From: Caulobacter sp. SLTY
GTDB taxonomy: Bacteria; Pseudomonadota; Alphaproteobacteria; Caulobacterales; Caulobacteraceae
Direction of reading: 5' to 3'
Length of the DNA: 64,000 nucleotides
NCBI RefSeq assembly: GCF_009905535.1
Contig: NZ_JAAALA010000020.1
Span: 18,339-82,338, forward strand
In this document: piece after piece, positions 53,613-62,453 of the stretch
How positions within the stretch are numbered: the stretch's first letter is position 1
Layout of the letters: each line of letters begins with the position of its first letter
Notes under the pieces: model-generated
The model's database searches: none
What the model saw: only the letters and a program-made list of their open reading frames with translations
What the model was told of the DNA's origin: nothing
Program-made: the position numbers and the translations under genes

Positions 53613-54377
53613 ATGACCCAGACCCACGCCGGCCGCACCGTTCTGATCACCGGCGCCTCGTCCGGGCTGGGCCGGCGGTTCGCAATCATCCTGGCCGCCG
53701 CCGGGGCCAAGGTCGCCGTCTGCGCCCGCCGCACCGACCGGCTGGCCGACCTGGTGGGCGAACTCACCGCCGCCGGCGGCACGGCCGCCGCCTTCGCGAT
53801 GGATGTCCAGGACGAGGCCAGCGTCATTGCCGCCTTCACCGCCGCCGAGGCGGAGCTTGGCCCGATCGACACGGTGATCGCCAACGCCGGCATGAACAAC
53901 GAGGGCATGGCGGTCGACATCCCGGTCGAGGAATTCCGCACCGTCCTCGATATCAACGTCACCGGCGCCTTCCTGACCGCCCGCGAGGGCGCGCGCCGGA
54001 TGATCGCGGCCGGCAGCAAGGAGAGCGGCCGAGGCCGGATCGTGCTCATCGCCTCGATCGGCGCCCACACGGTGCTGCCGGGCCTGGCCGCCTACTGCGC
54101 CTCAAAGGCGGCGGTGGCCCACATGGGCAAGGCCCTGGCCCGCGAGTGGGCCAACCGGGGCATCTGCGTCAACGTGGTCTGCCCCGGCTACATCGAGACC
54201 GAGATCAACAGCGACTGGTTCGCGGCCGAGGGTGGCAAGAAGCAGGTAGCCGGCTTCCCGCGCCGCCGCCTGATGGAGCAAAGCGACCTTGACCCGGTCA
54301 TCACCTGGCTGACCAGCGACGCGTCGAAGTCGGTCACCGGCAGCGTGGTGACGGTGGACGACGGGCAGAGCCTTTAG
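53613..54377 (+). CDS. Short-chain dehydrogenase/reductase
   Basis: A 254-residue NAD(P)-dependent oxidoreductase, started at ATG 53613 with GGAG 9 bases upstream. The cofactor motif is TGASSGLG, the structural NAG lies in VIANAGMNN, the catalytic Ser in LIASIGAHT, and Tyr-x-x-x-Lys in YCASKAAVA. CARRTDRL after the second strand suggests NADP preference. The C-terminal SKSVTGSVVTVDDGQSL is standard. The substrate is unknown. It is divergent from the RTX-tailed hydrolase and convergent with the secreted protein. Confidence 0.93.
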   Translation: MTQTHAGRTVLITGASSGLGRRFAIILAAAGAKVAVCARRTDRLADLVGELTAAGGTAAAFAMDVQDEASVIAAFTAAEAELGPIDTVIANAGMNNEGMAVDIPVEEFRTVLDINVTGAFLTAREGARRMIAAGSKESGRGRIVLIASIGAHTVLPGLAAYCASKAAVAHMGKALAREWANRGICVNVVCPGYIETEINSDWFAAEGGKKQVAGFPRRRLMEQSDLDPVITWLTSDASKSVTGSVVTVDDGQSL

Positions 54378-55126
54378 CGCAGTACACCTACTGTCGACAC
54401 GCCTGTGTTTCCGGCGTCCGACTCGGTCGCGGTGACCGTTACCGAATACGCCTCGACCCCGGCCTTCATCGGAAACTGCACCGTAAAGGTCGAGGGCTCC
54501 CCTGCGTATGTCATCGGCACAGTGACCGCCTCGCCGCCGCTGTCTGGCCTGATCCAGGCGGTGACCGTGTAGTGGTCCGCGTTCCAGAGACCACCAGGCG
54601 TCACCGGACAGCCGCACATCAGCGTGACCGTGGCCTCCAGGGTGAGGGTCTCTTTGCTGGGCATGGCCACCACGTTGACGGCCAGGCCAGGCATCTCGAT
54701 CACCCAGCCGTCTCCGACCGGCTTCTGGCCAGGCAACAGCCAGCGCATGGTGCTGACCGCGACCGGGTCGCTTCCAACGCCCGGCTTGCCAGGGCCGGTG
54801 GCGGTGACCCGAACCAGGGTCGGCTCGGTAATGTCCAAGGTCGTCCGGAAGGCTGCATCGCCCTCACCGGCCAACACGGCGTGGCGTTCTTTCGGCTGGA
54901 CGACGAGACGCTCGGTGTCCCCGGTCCCGCCCACGGTCTTTCCTTCCGCCAGCAGGCGCTTGTCGTCGGTCACGGTCGTCAGCTCAATCCTGACCCCGCC
55001 CATCGAGGTTCCGATGAACTTGGCGTCCTTGCTCAGCACCCGCACGACCACTTCGGTCGGCTCGGCCAGCGCCGGCCCGGCCACAAGGGCCAGGATGCCG
55101 CCGAAGATCACCGCCAGTTCTCGCAT
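54374..55126 (-). CDS. Secreted protein of unknown function at the end of the MoxR operon
   Basis: A 250-residue protein with a signal peptide (MRELAVIFGGILALVAGPALA). It is beta-rich, with repeated strands that look like immunoglobulin- or carboxypeptidase-regulatory-like domains (TEPTLVRVTATGPGKPG; YSVTVTATESDAGNTGV), and a CGCP motif near residue 170. It is last in the operon and lies 10 bases after the RDD gene, suggesting that the MoxR cluster serves an envelope process (inference). No known family is recognised. Confidence 0.75.
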   Translation of the reverse strand: MRELAVIFGGILALVAGPALAEPTEVVVRVLSKDAKFIGTSMGGVRIELTTVTDDKRLLAEGKTVGGTGDTERLVVQPKERHAVLAGEGDAAFRTTLDITEPTLVRVTATGPGKPGVGSDPVAVSTMRWLLPGQKPVGDGWVIEMPGLAVNVVAMPSKETLTLEATVTLMCGCPVTPGGLWNADHYTVTAWIRPDSGGEAVTVPMTYAGEPSTFTVQFPMKAGVEAYSVTVTATESDAGNTGVSTVGVLR

Positions 55127-55136
55127 GGACGCCTCC

Positions 55137-56018
55137 TCAGGCCTTGTCGAACTTGTCCTTGCGACGATGCCCCAGCAGCATCCGCTGTTCCAGTCGCGCC
55201 CTTAGGGCGGTGTAGTAGGCATCGAGGAATTCGGCGTCGCTTTCGTCGGGGTATGGCTGCCAGTCGATCTTCCGGCGGATGCGCTGGGCGACGGCGGCCA
55301 TGGTCTTGCGATCGCGGGTGCGCAGGACCTGTTCGAGGACATGGAGTTCCTTCACGCCGTAAGCGTCCAGCTGTTTGCTGGTGAAGGCGAAGCGGCTGTT
55401 GGCGCCGGTTCCGGCGGCGGCCATATCCGGCAGCAGCGAGCGCTTGGGGGTCCGGACCACCCAGGTGCCGGCCACCAGGTCGCCGGCCCGCAGGCGATCC
55501 TTGTTGAACAGCGGGAAGAACAGGAAGATCCCGGTCCATATGGCGATCAACAGCGCGGTCATCCCCTCGGCGCCGCCCGAGAACGAGCCGATGAGCAGCA
55601 GGGTGACCGGGGTGGCGAACTCGATCTCGCGCATGATGTTGCGGGTGATCACCGCCTCGGCGGTCAGCCGGCCGCCGTCCCGCGCGGCGACCCGCAGGCC
55701 CATGATCCGCTTGCCGATGGTGGCGGCGCGCGGCGACAGTTCGAAGCCGATGAACCAGGCGTTGCGCAGGAAGAAGGAGCCGAGCGCCCAGACGATGTAG
55801 ACGTGGGTCAGCCCCTTCATGCCCAGAGCCCCCAGGATCGACAGGCACAGCCAGGAGAACAGCACCAGGGTGACGATCTGGATCAGCCAGTCGATGATGA
55901 AGGCCCCGGCCCGCTGGCCCGCGTCGCCGATGCGCAGGTTGAGGTCGACTCCCTCGGGCGTGACCAGCGAGCGGCGGAGGGCGGCCTCGGCCCGCTCGAC
56001 GGGATCATAGGTCGACAT
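55137..56018 (-). CDS. RDD family membrane protein
   Basis: A 293-residue protein with an RDD domain: after the N-terminal soluble part (TPEGVDLNLRIGDAGQRAGAFIIDWLIQIVTLVLF), four hydrophobic segments follow, including FIGFELSPRAATIGKRIMGLRV. RDD proteins are membrane proteins of mostly unknown function; some affect ion transport. A long soluble C-terminal region (about 200-293) is unusual and is charged. Overlaps the SpoIIM-like gene by 14 bases. Confidence 0.85.
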   Translation of the reverse strand: MSTYDPVERAEAALRRSLVTPEGVDLNLRIGDAGQRAGAFIIDWLIQIVTLVLFSWLCLSILGALGMKGLTHVYIVWALGSFFLRNAWFIGFELSPRAATIGKRIMGLRVAARDGGRLTAEAVITRNIMREIEFATPVTLLLIGSFSGGAEGMTALLIAIWTGIFLFFPLFNKDRLRAGDLVAGTWVVRTPKRSLLPDMAAAGTGANSRFAFTSKQLDAYGVKELHVLEQVLRTRDRKTMAAVAQRIRRKIDWQPYPDESDAEFLDAYYTALRARLEQRMLLGHRRKDKFDKA

Positions 56019-57030
56019 TGGCGGCCCTCCCCTTTTCGAGACGACGCGGCCGGGGCAGGTAGAAGTAGGCCAGCCACAGGACGCCTGAACCGATGCCGAT
56101 GCTGTAGCGGAGGACGTCGGAGGTGATCAGCTGGCGCCCGAGTCCCTCCAGCAGGCCGGCGATCAGCAGCATGATGACCACCCCGGCCATGACCGCGCCG
56201 GTCGCCCTGCCCGCCTCCGCGGCGGAGTCGAGGCGGGTTTTCTCACCGGGGAAGGCCACGGCCAGGCCGATCTTGAAGCCCGCCGCGCCGGCTATGATGA
56301 TGGCGAAGAGCTCTGTCACCCCGTGGATCATCAGCCAGCCGGCGAACTCGAAGCCCAGGCCCTTGCTGGCAAACACCTGGACCATGGCGCCGAGAAGCAC
56401 GCCGTTAGACATCAGCAGCATGGCGGTGGGGACGCAGAAGGCGAAACCCAGCGCGAACGCGAACAGGCTGATCTGGGCGTTGTGGGTGAACAACATGGCG
56501 GCGAAGGCAGACAGCTCGTTGGTGTCGTCGGGCTTGTCGTAGAGGGTCTTGCGCAGGAACTCGGCGCTGGCGGTGGGATCGCGGCCGCCGGCCATCTGCG
56601 GATCGACCATCGCATAGAACCAGTCGGGGTTCTGGGCGACCATCAGATAGCCGACCACCCCTGCCAGGATGGTGATAGCGGCGGAGACCAGGGTCTCCTT
56701 CCAGATCGACTTGACCCCATTCGACCAGCCGGTGGCGAAGTAGCCGGCGATGCGCTCCCCGAGCCGGGGCCGTGCGCCGTAGACCAGGAAGTAGGCGCGG
56801 GCGCAGAGACCTTCCAGATAGTCGACCAGGGCCTGGTCCAGCGAGGTGGCGCGGGCCACCGACAGGCTGGACAGGGCAGAACGGTAGAGGACGGGGATGG
56901 CCAGCAGCTGGTCGTCGGTCAGGGACCTGGGCCCCTTCTGCTCGACCTTTTCGAGCAGGAAGTTCAGGCGGCGCCAGTCGGCTTCGCGCTCCTGGCGGAA
57001 CTGGTGGCTCTTGAGCTGGAGGACGGCCAT
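56005..57030 (-). CDS. SpoIIM-like (stage II sporulation protein M family) membrane protein
   Basis: A 341-residue integral membrane protein. The N-terminal 100 residues are soluble (LKSHQFRQEREADWRRLNFLLEKVEQKG), followed by about five or six helices. The NAQISLFAFALGFAFCVPTAMLLMSNGVLLGAMVQVF and WLMIHGVTELFAIIIAGAAGFKIGLAVAF segments are the SpoIIM family core. In bacilli SpoIIM is part of the engulfment machinery; its role in non-spore-formers, usually beside MoxR genes, is unknown. Confidence 0.88.
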   Translation of the reverse strand: MAVLQLKSHQFRQEREADWRRLNFLLEKVEQKGPRSLTDDQLLAIPVLYRSALSSLSVARATSLDQALVDYLEGLCARAYFLVYGARPRLGERIAGYFATGWSNGVKSIWKETLVSAAITILAGVVGYLMVAQNPDWFYAMVDPQMAGGRDPTASAEFLRKTLYDKPDDTNELSAFAAMLFTHNAQISLFAFALGFAFCVPTAMLLMSNGVLLGAMVQVFASKGLGFEFAGWLMIHGVTELFAIIIAGAAGFKIGLAVAFPGEKTRLDSAAEAGRATGAVMAGVVIMLLIAGLLEGLGRQLITSDVLRYSIGIGSGVLWLAYFYLPRPRRLEKGRAANVDL

Positions 57031-57040
57031 CGATCGTTCC

Positions 57041-58354
57041 CTACAGCAGGTTGCGGCGTTTGATGTCGAGGTAGGCGTTGATCACCGCCGGTCCGACCTG
57101 ATCGACCGGCGCCTCGACCAGTTGCACCCCCATTCGGCGCAGGCGCACCATGACCACCTCCCGCTCCTTGATCAGGGCGGCGGCGGTGACCGCGCGGGAG
57201 ACGTCTGCTCCCTCCAGCGGCTCGGCGCGGGCCAGACTCTCCAACTCCTCGTCCTGCAGCAGCACGAACAGCACCAGGTGGCGTTTGAGCAGGCGCTTGA
57301 GATTGTCCAGCATCAACTCGGCGCCGATGCTGTCGGTGAACTCGGTGAAGATGATGATCAGGGAGCGACGATCGAGGTCGCCCGACAGAGTGGTCAGGCC
57401 CAGGGTGAAGTTGGTCTCTTCCGCCGCGTAGTCGAGGCGGGCGACGAGCCGCTGGATCAGGGGGAAGGACTGCACCCCCGATACCGCCCCGGTGGACAGG
57501 CGCGGACGGGCATCGAACCCGAAAAGGCCGACCCGGTCGCCGGTGGCCAGGCCGATGTAGGCCAGCAGCAGGGCGGTGTTGATCGCCCGGTCCACGCGGG
57601 GAACGCCGCGCACCGGCTCGCACATGGTGCGGCCGGTATCGATGGCCATGACGATCGTATGGTTGCGCTCGGTGCGGCGCTCCTGGCTGACCAACTTGCC
57701 GTGGCGGGCCGATTGCTTCCAGTCGATGGTGCGGTGGTCCATGCCGGCCAGGAAGTCGCGCAGGGCGTGGAACTCGCTGCCCTCCCCCGTCTCGATCTGT
57801 TCCTTGAGGCCGTGCAGGGCGTCTCGGGAGAACAGGCGCAGGGCCTCTTCCTGGACCGCCTTGATGTTGGGGGTGACCGGGGCGGTGTGGTCCAGCCTCG
57901 GTGAGACCTGATCCCAGGCCAGGCCCAGAGGGCCGGTCCAGCGGATCCACAGCCGTTCGAGCATCGCCTCGCCCCGGCGCAGGGGGGTGACGATCAGTTC
58001 GGCGGCGGTTTCCTTGTCACGCACCGGCGCGATCACCCGACGCGGGGCGATGGTCAGGAGGTCGTTGCCCTCCAGCATCAGCTCGGCCTTGCGGGGCGAG
58101 AAGAGGGTGATGAAGCGGACGGCCACGCGCGTGGCGGCGCCGACCCCGACAGCCATGGAGCCCGGCGCATCAAGGATCACCTCCGGCGCACGGCGCAGGC
58201 GGGTGAGGCCGCCGTCCAGAGTGACCAGCAGCACCATCAGCCCCGACCAGGCCACCCCGACGAGCCACAGCTGTTGCGCCAACACGCCGGCCACGGCGGC
58301 GATGGGTGCGCCCATCGCCGTCAGGACCACCGCGGTGCGCGTGGGATAAATCAC
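57041..58354 (-). CDS. DUF58 (VWA-like) protein
   Basis: A 437-residue protein with two N-terminal transmembrane helices (about 8-45), then a soluble region. The DUF58 core reads [50 protein letters not shown], in which DTGRT sits where VWA domains carry the metal-binding DxSxS. Such proteins are partners of MoxR ATPases in many bacteria. It overlaps moxR by 4 bases. Confidence 0.92.
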   Translation of the reverse strand: MIYPTRTAVVLTAMGAPIAAVAGVLAQQLWLVGVAWSGLMVLLVTLDGGLTRLRRAPEVILDAPGSMAVGVGAATRVAVRFITLFSPRKAELMLEGNDLLTIAPRRVIAPVRDKETAAELIVTPLRRGEAMLERLWIRWTGPLGLAWDQVSPRLDHTAPVTPNIKAVQEEALRLFSRDALHGLKEQIETGEGSEFHALRDFLAGMDHRTIDWKQSARHGKLVSQERRTERNHTIVMAIDTGRTMCEPVRGVPRVDRAINTALLLAYIGLATGDRVGLFGFDARPRLSTGAVSGVQSFPLIQRLVARLDYAAEETNFTLGLTTLSGDLDRRSLIIIFTEFTDSIGAELMLDNLKRLLKRHLVLFVLLQDEELESLARAEPLEGADVSRAVTAAALIKEREVVMVRLRRMGVQLVEAPVDQVGPAVINAYLDIKRRNLL

Positions 58355-59307
58355 CGAGGCGCCTCGATCTGGGTGATGAGGGCGGTCAGGGCGTCATCGA
58401 CCTTGCGGCCCTCGATCTCGGCCGCCGGAGACAGGATCACCCGGTGGCGGAGGGCCGGCAGGGCCAGGGCCTTGATGTCGTCCGGGATAACGTAGTCGCG
58501 GCCGTTGAGCACCGCTCGCGCCCGGCCGGCGGCGGCCAGCATAGCGGCGCAGCGGGGCGACACGCCGGTCTCGAAATCGGCCGACTCCCGCGTGGCGCGG
58601 GCAATGGAGACGACATAGCCGCCGATCTCATCGGTCAGCCTGACGGAGGCCAGCAGGTCGGCGATGCCGGCCAGGTCTTCGACCGAGACCACGGTTTCGA
58701 CGCCGAGGGCCGTGGGGTCAGGTTGGCCGGTGCGGGCGCCGAACCGGGCGACGATAGCCTTCTCTTCTTCGGCCGACGGGTAGGGAAGCGTCTGCTTGAA
58801 CAGGAAGCGGTCGAGCTGGGCTTCCGGAAGCGGATAGACGCCCTGCTGCTCGATCGGGTTCTGGGTGGCGACGACCATGAACCGCTCGCCCAGGTCATGG
58901 CGCACGCCGTCGAGAGTGACTGTGCGTTCCTGCATGGCTTCCAACAGAGCCGCCTGGGTTTTCGGCGGGGTGCGGTTGATTTCGTCGGCCAGCAGCAGGT
59001 CGCAGAAGATCGGGCCGCGCGTCAGGGTGAAGGCGCTGGTCTGGAAGTTGAAGATGTTGGCCCCGACGATGTCGCCGGGCATCAGGTCGGGCGTGAACTG
59101 GATGCGGCCGAAGCTGACGCCCAGGGTGCGGGCGAAGGTCTGGGCCAACAGGGTCTTGGCCGTTCCCGGAGGGCCTTCGAGCAAAATGTGGCCCTTGGCC
59201 AGCAGGGCGATCAGCATCAGGTCGATGGTGTCGGCCTGACCCACCACGGTCTTGGCCACTTCGCCGCGGATGCGGGTGGCGAGGGCTTGCGCCTCAGCGA
59301 CGTTCAC
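58351..59307 (-). CDS. MoxR family AAA ATPase
   Basis: A 318-residue ATPase, thought to act as a chaperone that matures or installs partners such as DUF58/VWA proteins. Walker A is [13 protein letters not shown], Walker B is [23 protein letters not shown], sensor 1 lies in [24 protein letters not shown], and the C-terminal lid contains [31 protein letters not shown]. It overlaps the DUF4350 gene by 14 bases. Confidence 0.95.
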   Translation of the reverse strand: MNVAEAQALATRIRGEVAKTVVGQADTIDLMLIALLAKGHILLEGPPGTAKTLLAQTFARTLGVSFGRIQFTPDLMPGDIVGANIFNFQTSAFTLTRGPIFCDLLLADEINRTPPKTQAALLEAMQERTVTLDGVRHDLGERFMVVATQNPIEQQGVYPLPEAQLDRFLFKQTLPYPSAEEEKAIVARFGARTGQPDPTALGVETVVSVEDLAGIADLLASVRLTDEIGGYVVSIARATRESADFETGVSPRCAAMLAAAGRARAVLNGRDYVIPDDIKALALPALRHRVILSPAAEIEGRKVDDALTALITQIEAPR

Positions 59308-60523
59308 GGGTCATCTCCAGTCTCCAGGCATACAGGCGGCGGGCGGCGTTGAGGGCCGCGCCGAGGTCTTGCGCAGCGGCGGCCTCGCGCCGCAGCTGGG
59401 TGAAGGGGGGCTGGCCGGCCTGATCGGACAGCCGGTCGAGCAGGGCTTCCAGATCGGTTTCGGCAAGGGACGGCGGGGCGCCGACGGCGCGGGCTGCAAC
59501 GCCGCGCACCCAGAGGGCGTAGCGCTCGACCATCCGGTGCTCACGGCGGGCCAGGCGGATCAGGGCGGCGGAGTTGTCGGCCAGCCCCTGCTTGCCCAGC
59601 GCGATGGCCCTGCCCTTCTCCAGCGGGGGGCCGAAGCGGCCGGCGGCCTGGACCGCCAGCAGCAGGGCGGCCAGGCCCAGCGCCAGGGTGACGCCCAGGA
59701 ACGGCGGCTCGAGGATCAGCTGCAGCAGATTGCGCTCGCTCTTCAGCCCGTTCAGCGACACGTCGAAGACCACGGGGCCGCCGCCGTCTCGAGCGACCTC
59801 CAACAGTTCCAGGCCGGCCTTGGCGGTGGCGATGTCACTGATCCCATGGGTGTTGAGCAGGTCAGGATCGGAAAGGACCCATTCCTTGCCCAGCCGGCCC
59901 AGCACCGTGCCGCCGCTGGCGTCGACGATCACCGGGGTCAAGCCGCCGCCGGTGACGGTTCGGAAGCCGTCGATCGGTCCCGTGCGGGCGAAGGGCCGAC
60001 CATCGGCCCAGGTGAGCACCCGCTTGGCCACGCCCTTGCGGATCTGCATCCTGGCCTGGCCCTCCTTGCCGTTGAACGGCCCCAGGCTCTCCTTGTCGGT
60101 GAAGGTGTCGCGACCCCGCACCCATCCGCGGCTGGAGGGGCCTGAGTCCCATTTCGGCAGGACGATCAGGCGGGGACCGTCAAAGAGCACCTTCTCAATG
60201 GTCTCGGGATCGGCATGGATGGGGGGTGTCAGGATCAGCAGGGAATTCTCGTCCCAGACCTGGGTCTCGCGGCTGATTTCGACGTCGGTCGCCGTGCCGC
60301 GCAGCAGCTCGATCACCCCCGCGTAGCCGATCGCCGACCTGGACAGGGCGTGGGCGCGGCCGTCGTCCCCCTTGTCCCACTCCGACCCGAAGGCGCCGAA
60401 CACCAGGCTGCCGATGAATGCCAGCACGCCGATGACCACCAGCCACAGGACCAGCATGGCCGAGAAGGGTCCGGCGCGGACGCGGGCGCGGCGGGCGGGG
60501 GCGAAGGGCTGGGCCTTTCTCAC
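59294..60523 (-). CDS. DUF4350 domain membrane protein
   Basis: A 409-residue protein with one N-terminal helix (about 22-45), a DUF4350-like extracytoplasmic region (GKSA-like [27 protein letters not shown], then [22 protein letters not shown]), a second helix (about 270-295) and a cytoplasmic tail. It is commonly found with MoxR-DUF58-DUF4129; the role is unknown. Confidence 0.8.
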   Translation of the reverse strand: MRKAQPFAPARRARVRAGPFSAMLVLWLVVIGVLAFIGSLVFGAFGSEWDKGDDGRAHALSRSAIGYAGVIELLRGTATDVEISRETQVWDENSLLILTPPIHADPETIEKVLFDGPRLIVLPKWDSGPSSRGWVRGRDTFTDKESLGPFNGKEGQARMQIRKGVAKRVLTWADGRPFARTGPIDGFRTVTGGGLTPVIVDASGGTVLGRLGKEWVLSDPDLLNTHGISDIATAKAGLELLEVARDGGGPVVFDVSLNGLKSERNLLQLILEPPFLGVTLALGLAALLLAVQAAGRFGPPLEKGRAIALGKQGLADNSAALIRLARREHRMVERYALWVRGVAARAVGAPPSLAETDLEALLDRLSDQAGQPPFTQLRREAAAAQDLGAALNAARRLYAWRLEMTRERR

Positions 60524-61173
60524 GCCGCCGGCCCCGCAAAGAGGCGCTCATAGGCGGCGCGGGCGGCCAGCCAACCGGCCTCGTCCACCGGCCGGCCGCC
60601 GAAGTAGCTGCGCTCGACGATCTCGGCGATCAGGGTGAAGGCTGGGCGGGTCACCTCCGGCAGCCCCGGAAGCGCGGCGATATCGCGACTGGTCAGGGAG
60701 GGGCCGATCAGCTGGGGTTTGCGTTTGATGATTTCGGCGACGCCCCGCAGAAGAAGCATGTGGACCGCTTCGTCGTAGCGGCCCTCCGCGGCCAGGGCGT
60801 CGGCGTCGAGCAGCAGGACGCGGGCCTGTTCCCGGTCCGGGCGCCAATCGGTCTGGCCGGTCGGGCCGCCCTTGACCTTGCCGGTCCAGCCGAGACGGAC
60901 CCCGAACAGCTCGCGGACGATGAAATAGACCAGCAGGGCGACCACGATCGCGGCGGCGGTCCACAGCAGGATGTTGAAGGCCGGGCCCATGGTCTGAAAG
61001 AAGGAGCCCAGGGCCTTCAACCATTCCGGCGGCGGTTTGGGCGGCGGCACGGCCGGCAGGACATGCTGCAGCGCCCTGTCGTCCAGCATTGCCTTGTGGG
61101 CGCGCTCAAGGGTCGCCGGGTCCACGGAGCCGGCGGTCGATACGCCCGGCACGGAAGTGGTCGGCTGGCTCAT
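60520..61173 (-). CDS. DUF4129 domain membrane protein
   Basis: A 217-residue protein, first gene of the MoxR operon, started at ATG 61173 (MSQPTTSVPG). One transmembrane helix (about 75-95) separates a Pro-rich N-terminal part (VPPPKPPPEWLKAL) from a C-terminal DUF4129 domain with EGRYDEAVHMLLLRGVAEI and the aromatic end VERSYFGGRPVDEAGW. Its stop overlaps the DUF4350 gene start by 4 bases. Confidence 0.85.
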   Translation of the reverse strand: MSQPTTSVPGVSTAGSVDPATLERAHKAMLDDRALQHVLPAVPPPKPPPEWLKALGSFFQTMGPAFNILLWTAAAIVVALLVYFIVRELFGVRLGWTGKVKGGPTGQTDWRPDREQARVLLLDADALAAEGRYDEAVHMLLLRGVAEIIKRKPQLIGPSLTSRDIAALPGLPEVTRPAFTLIAEIVERSYFGGRPVDEAGWLAARAAYERLFAGPAA

Positions 61174-61331
61174 CCCCGTCGGCGATACTAGGCGAGGTTT
61201 CAGGCAACACAACCTGTCGACTGCCGTTGTTTTGGGCTTCTGGCAGAACGGTGTGCGGGGGGCGGAACAAAACCCCCGGCAGGCGCTTCACACCTCGGCC
61301 GTCGGGTCCTGTGCCGCGTTGGAGCTACCCC

Positions 61332-62438
61332 GTGAAAATCGCTCAAGTCGCCCCCCTATACGAAGCCGTCCCGCCCCTGCTCTATGGGGGTACGGAGCGG
61401 GTCGTCGCCTACCTGACCGATGCCCTGGTGGAGCTTGGCCACGAGGTCACCCTCTTCGCCAGCGGCGAAAGCCTGACCCAGGCAACGCTTTGTCCGGGGC
61501 GAGCGCAGGCGATCCGGCTGGACCCCAATCCGCTCAAGTCAGACCTGGCCGCGCACATGACCATGCTGGCCGAAGTGCGGAGCCGGGCGCATGAGTTCGA
61601 CCTGATCCACTTCCACACCGACATGATCCAGTTTCCGATGTTCCAGGACATCGCCCACCGGACGCTGACCACCCTGCATGGGCGGCTCGACCTGGAGGAC
61701 CTGACGCAGGTCTACCGGCAATGGCCGATGTATCCGATGGTCTCCATTTCCGATGATCAACGGCGCGGTCTGCCCCACGCCAACTGGGCGGGAACGGTGC
61801 AGCACGGCCTGCCCTCCCAGTTGCTGGAGTATTCGCCCAGGGGCTCGGGATACCTGGCGTTCCTGGGGCGGATCTCGCCCGAGAAGCGGCCGGACCGCGC
61901 GATCGCCATCGCCAAGGCGGCCGGGATGCCGCTGAAGATCGCCGCCAAGGTGGATAACGCCGACAAGCAGTATTTCGCCGAGGTGATTGAGCCGCTGATC
62001 GCCGGCGACCCGTCCATCGAGTTTATCGGTGAGATCAACGAGGTGCAGAAGTCCGCTTTCCTGGGCGGGGCAGAGGCGCTGCTGTTCCCGATCGACTGGC
62101 CGGAGCCCTTCGGGCTGGTGATGATCGAAGCCATGGCTTGCGGCACGCCGGTGGTGGCCTGGCGCAACGGTTCGACCACCGAGGTGATCGAGCCGGGCGA
62201 AACCGGCTGGCTGGTGGAGAGCCTGGACGATGCGGTCGCCGCCGTGCGCAAGGCGTTGGCGCTCGACCGGGCGGCGATCCGGGCCCGGTTCGAGCTGCGT
62301 TTCTCGGCCGTAGCCATGGCCCGCCGCTATGTCACCCTTTACGGCGACCGCCTGGCGAGTCTTCCGTTTGGGGAAACCACATCCTCGCCACCTTCGTTGA
62401 ATACCTCGGCGGACTTGAATCTGGCCCGCATAGCGTAA
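61332..62438 (+). CDS. Glycosyltransferase family 4-like
   Basis: A 368-residue GT-B glycosyltransferase started at GTG 61332 with GGAG 7 bases upstream. The N-terminal acceptor domain begins VKIAQVAPLYEAVPPLLYGGTERVVAYLTDALVELGHEVTLF. The donor domain includes YLAFLGRISPEKRPDRAIAIAKAAG, DNADKQYF, and EPFGLVMIEAMACGTPVVAWRNGSTTEVIEPGETGWL with the Glu-x7-Glu motif. Acceptor and donor sugars are unknown. The gene precedes the debranching-type enzyme by 15 bases, suggesting a glucan-related role. Confidence 0.92.
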   Translation: MKIAQVAPLYEAVPPLLYGGTERVVAYLTDALVELGHEVTLFASGESLTQATLCPGRAQAIRLDPNPLKSDLAAHMTMLAEVRSRAHEFDLIHFHTDMIQFPMFQDIAHRTLTTLHGRLDLEDLTQVYRQWPMYPMVSISDDQRRGLPHANWAGTVQHGLPSQLLEYSPRGSGYLAFLGRISPEKRPDRAIAIAKAAGMPLKIAAKVDNADKQYFAEVIEPLIAGDPSIEFIGEINEVQKSAFLGGAEALLFPIDWPEPFGLVMIEAMACGTPVVAWRNGSTTEVIEPGETGWLVESLDDAVAAVRKALALDRAAIRARFELRFSAVAMARRYVTLYGDRLASLPFGETTSSPPSLNTSADLNLARIA

Positions 62439-62453
62439 ACGACGAGGGGGCGC

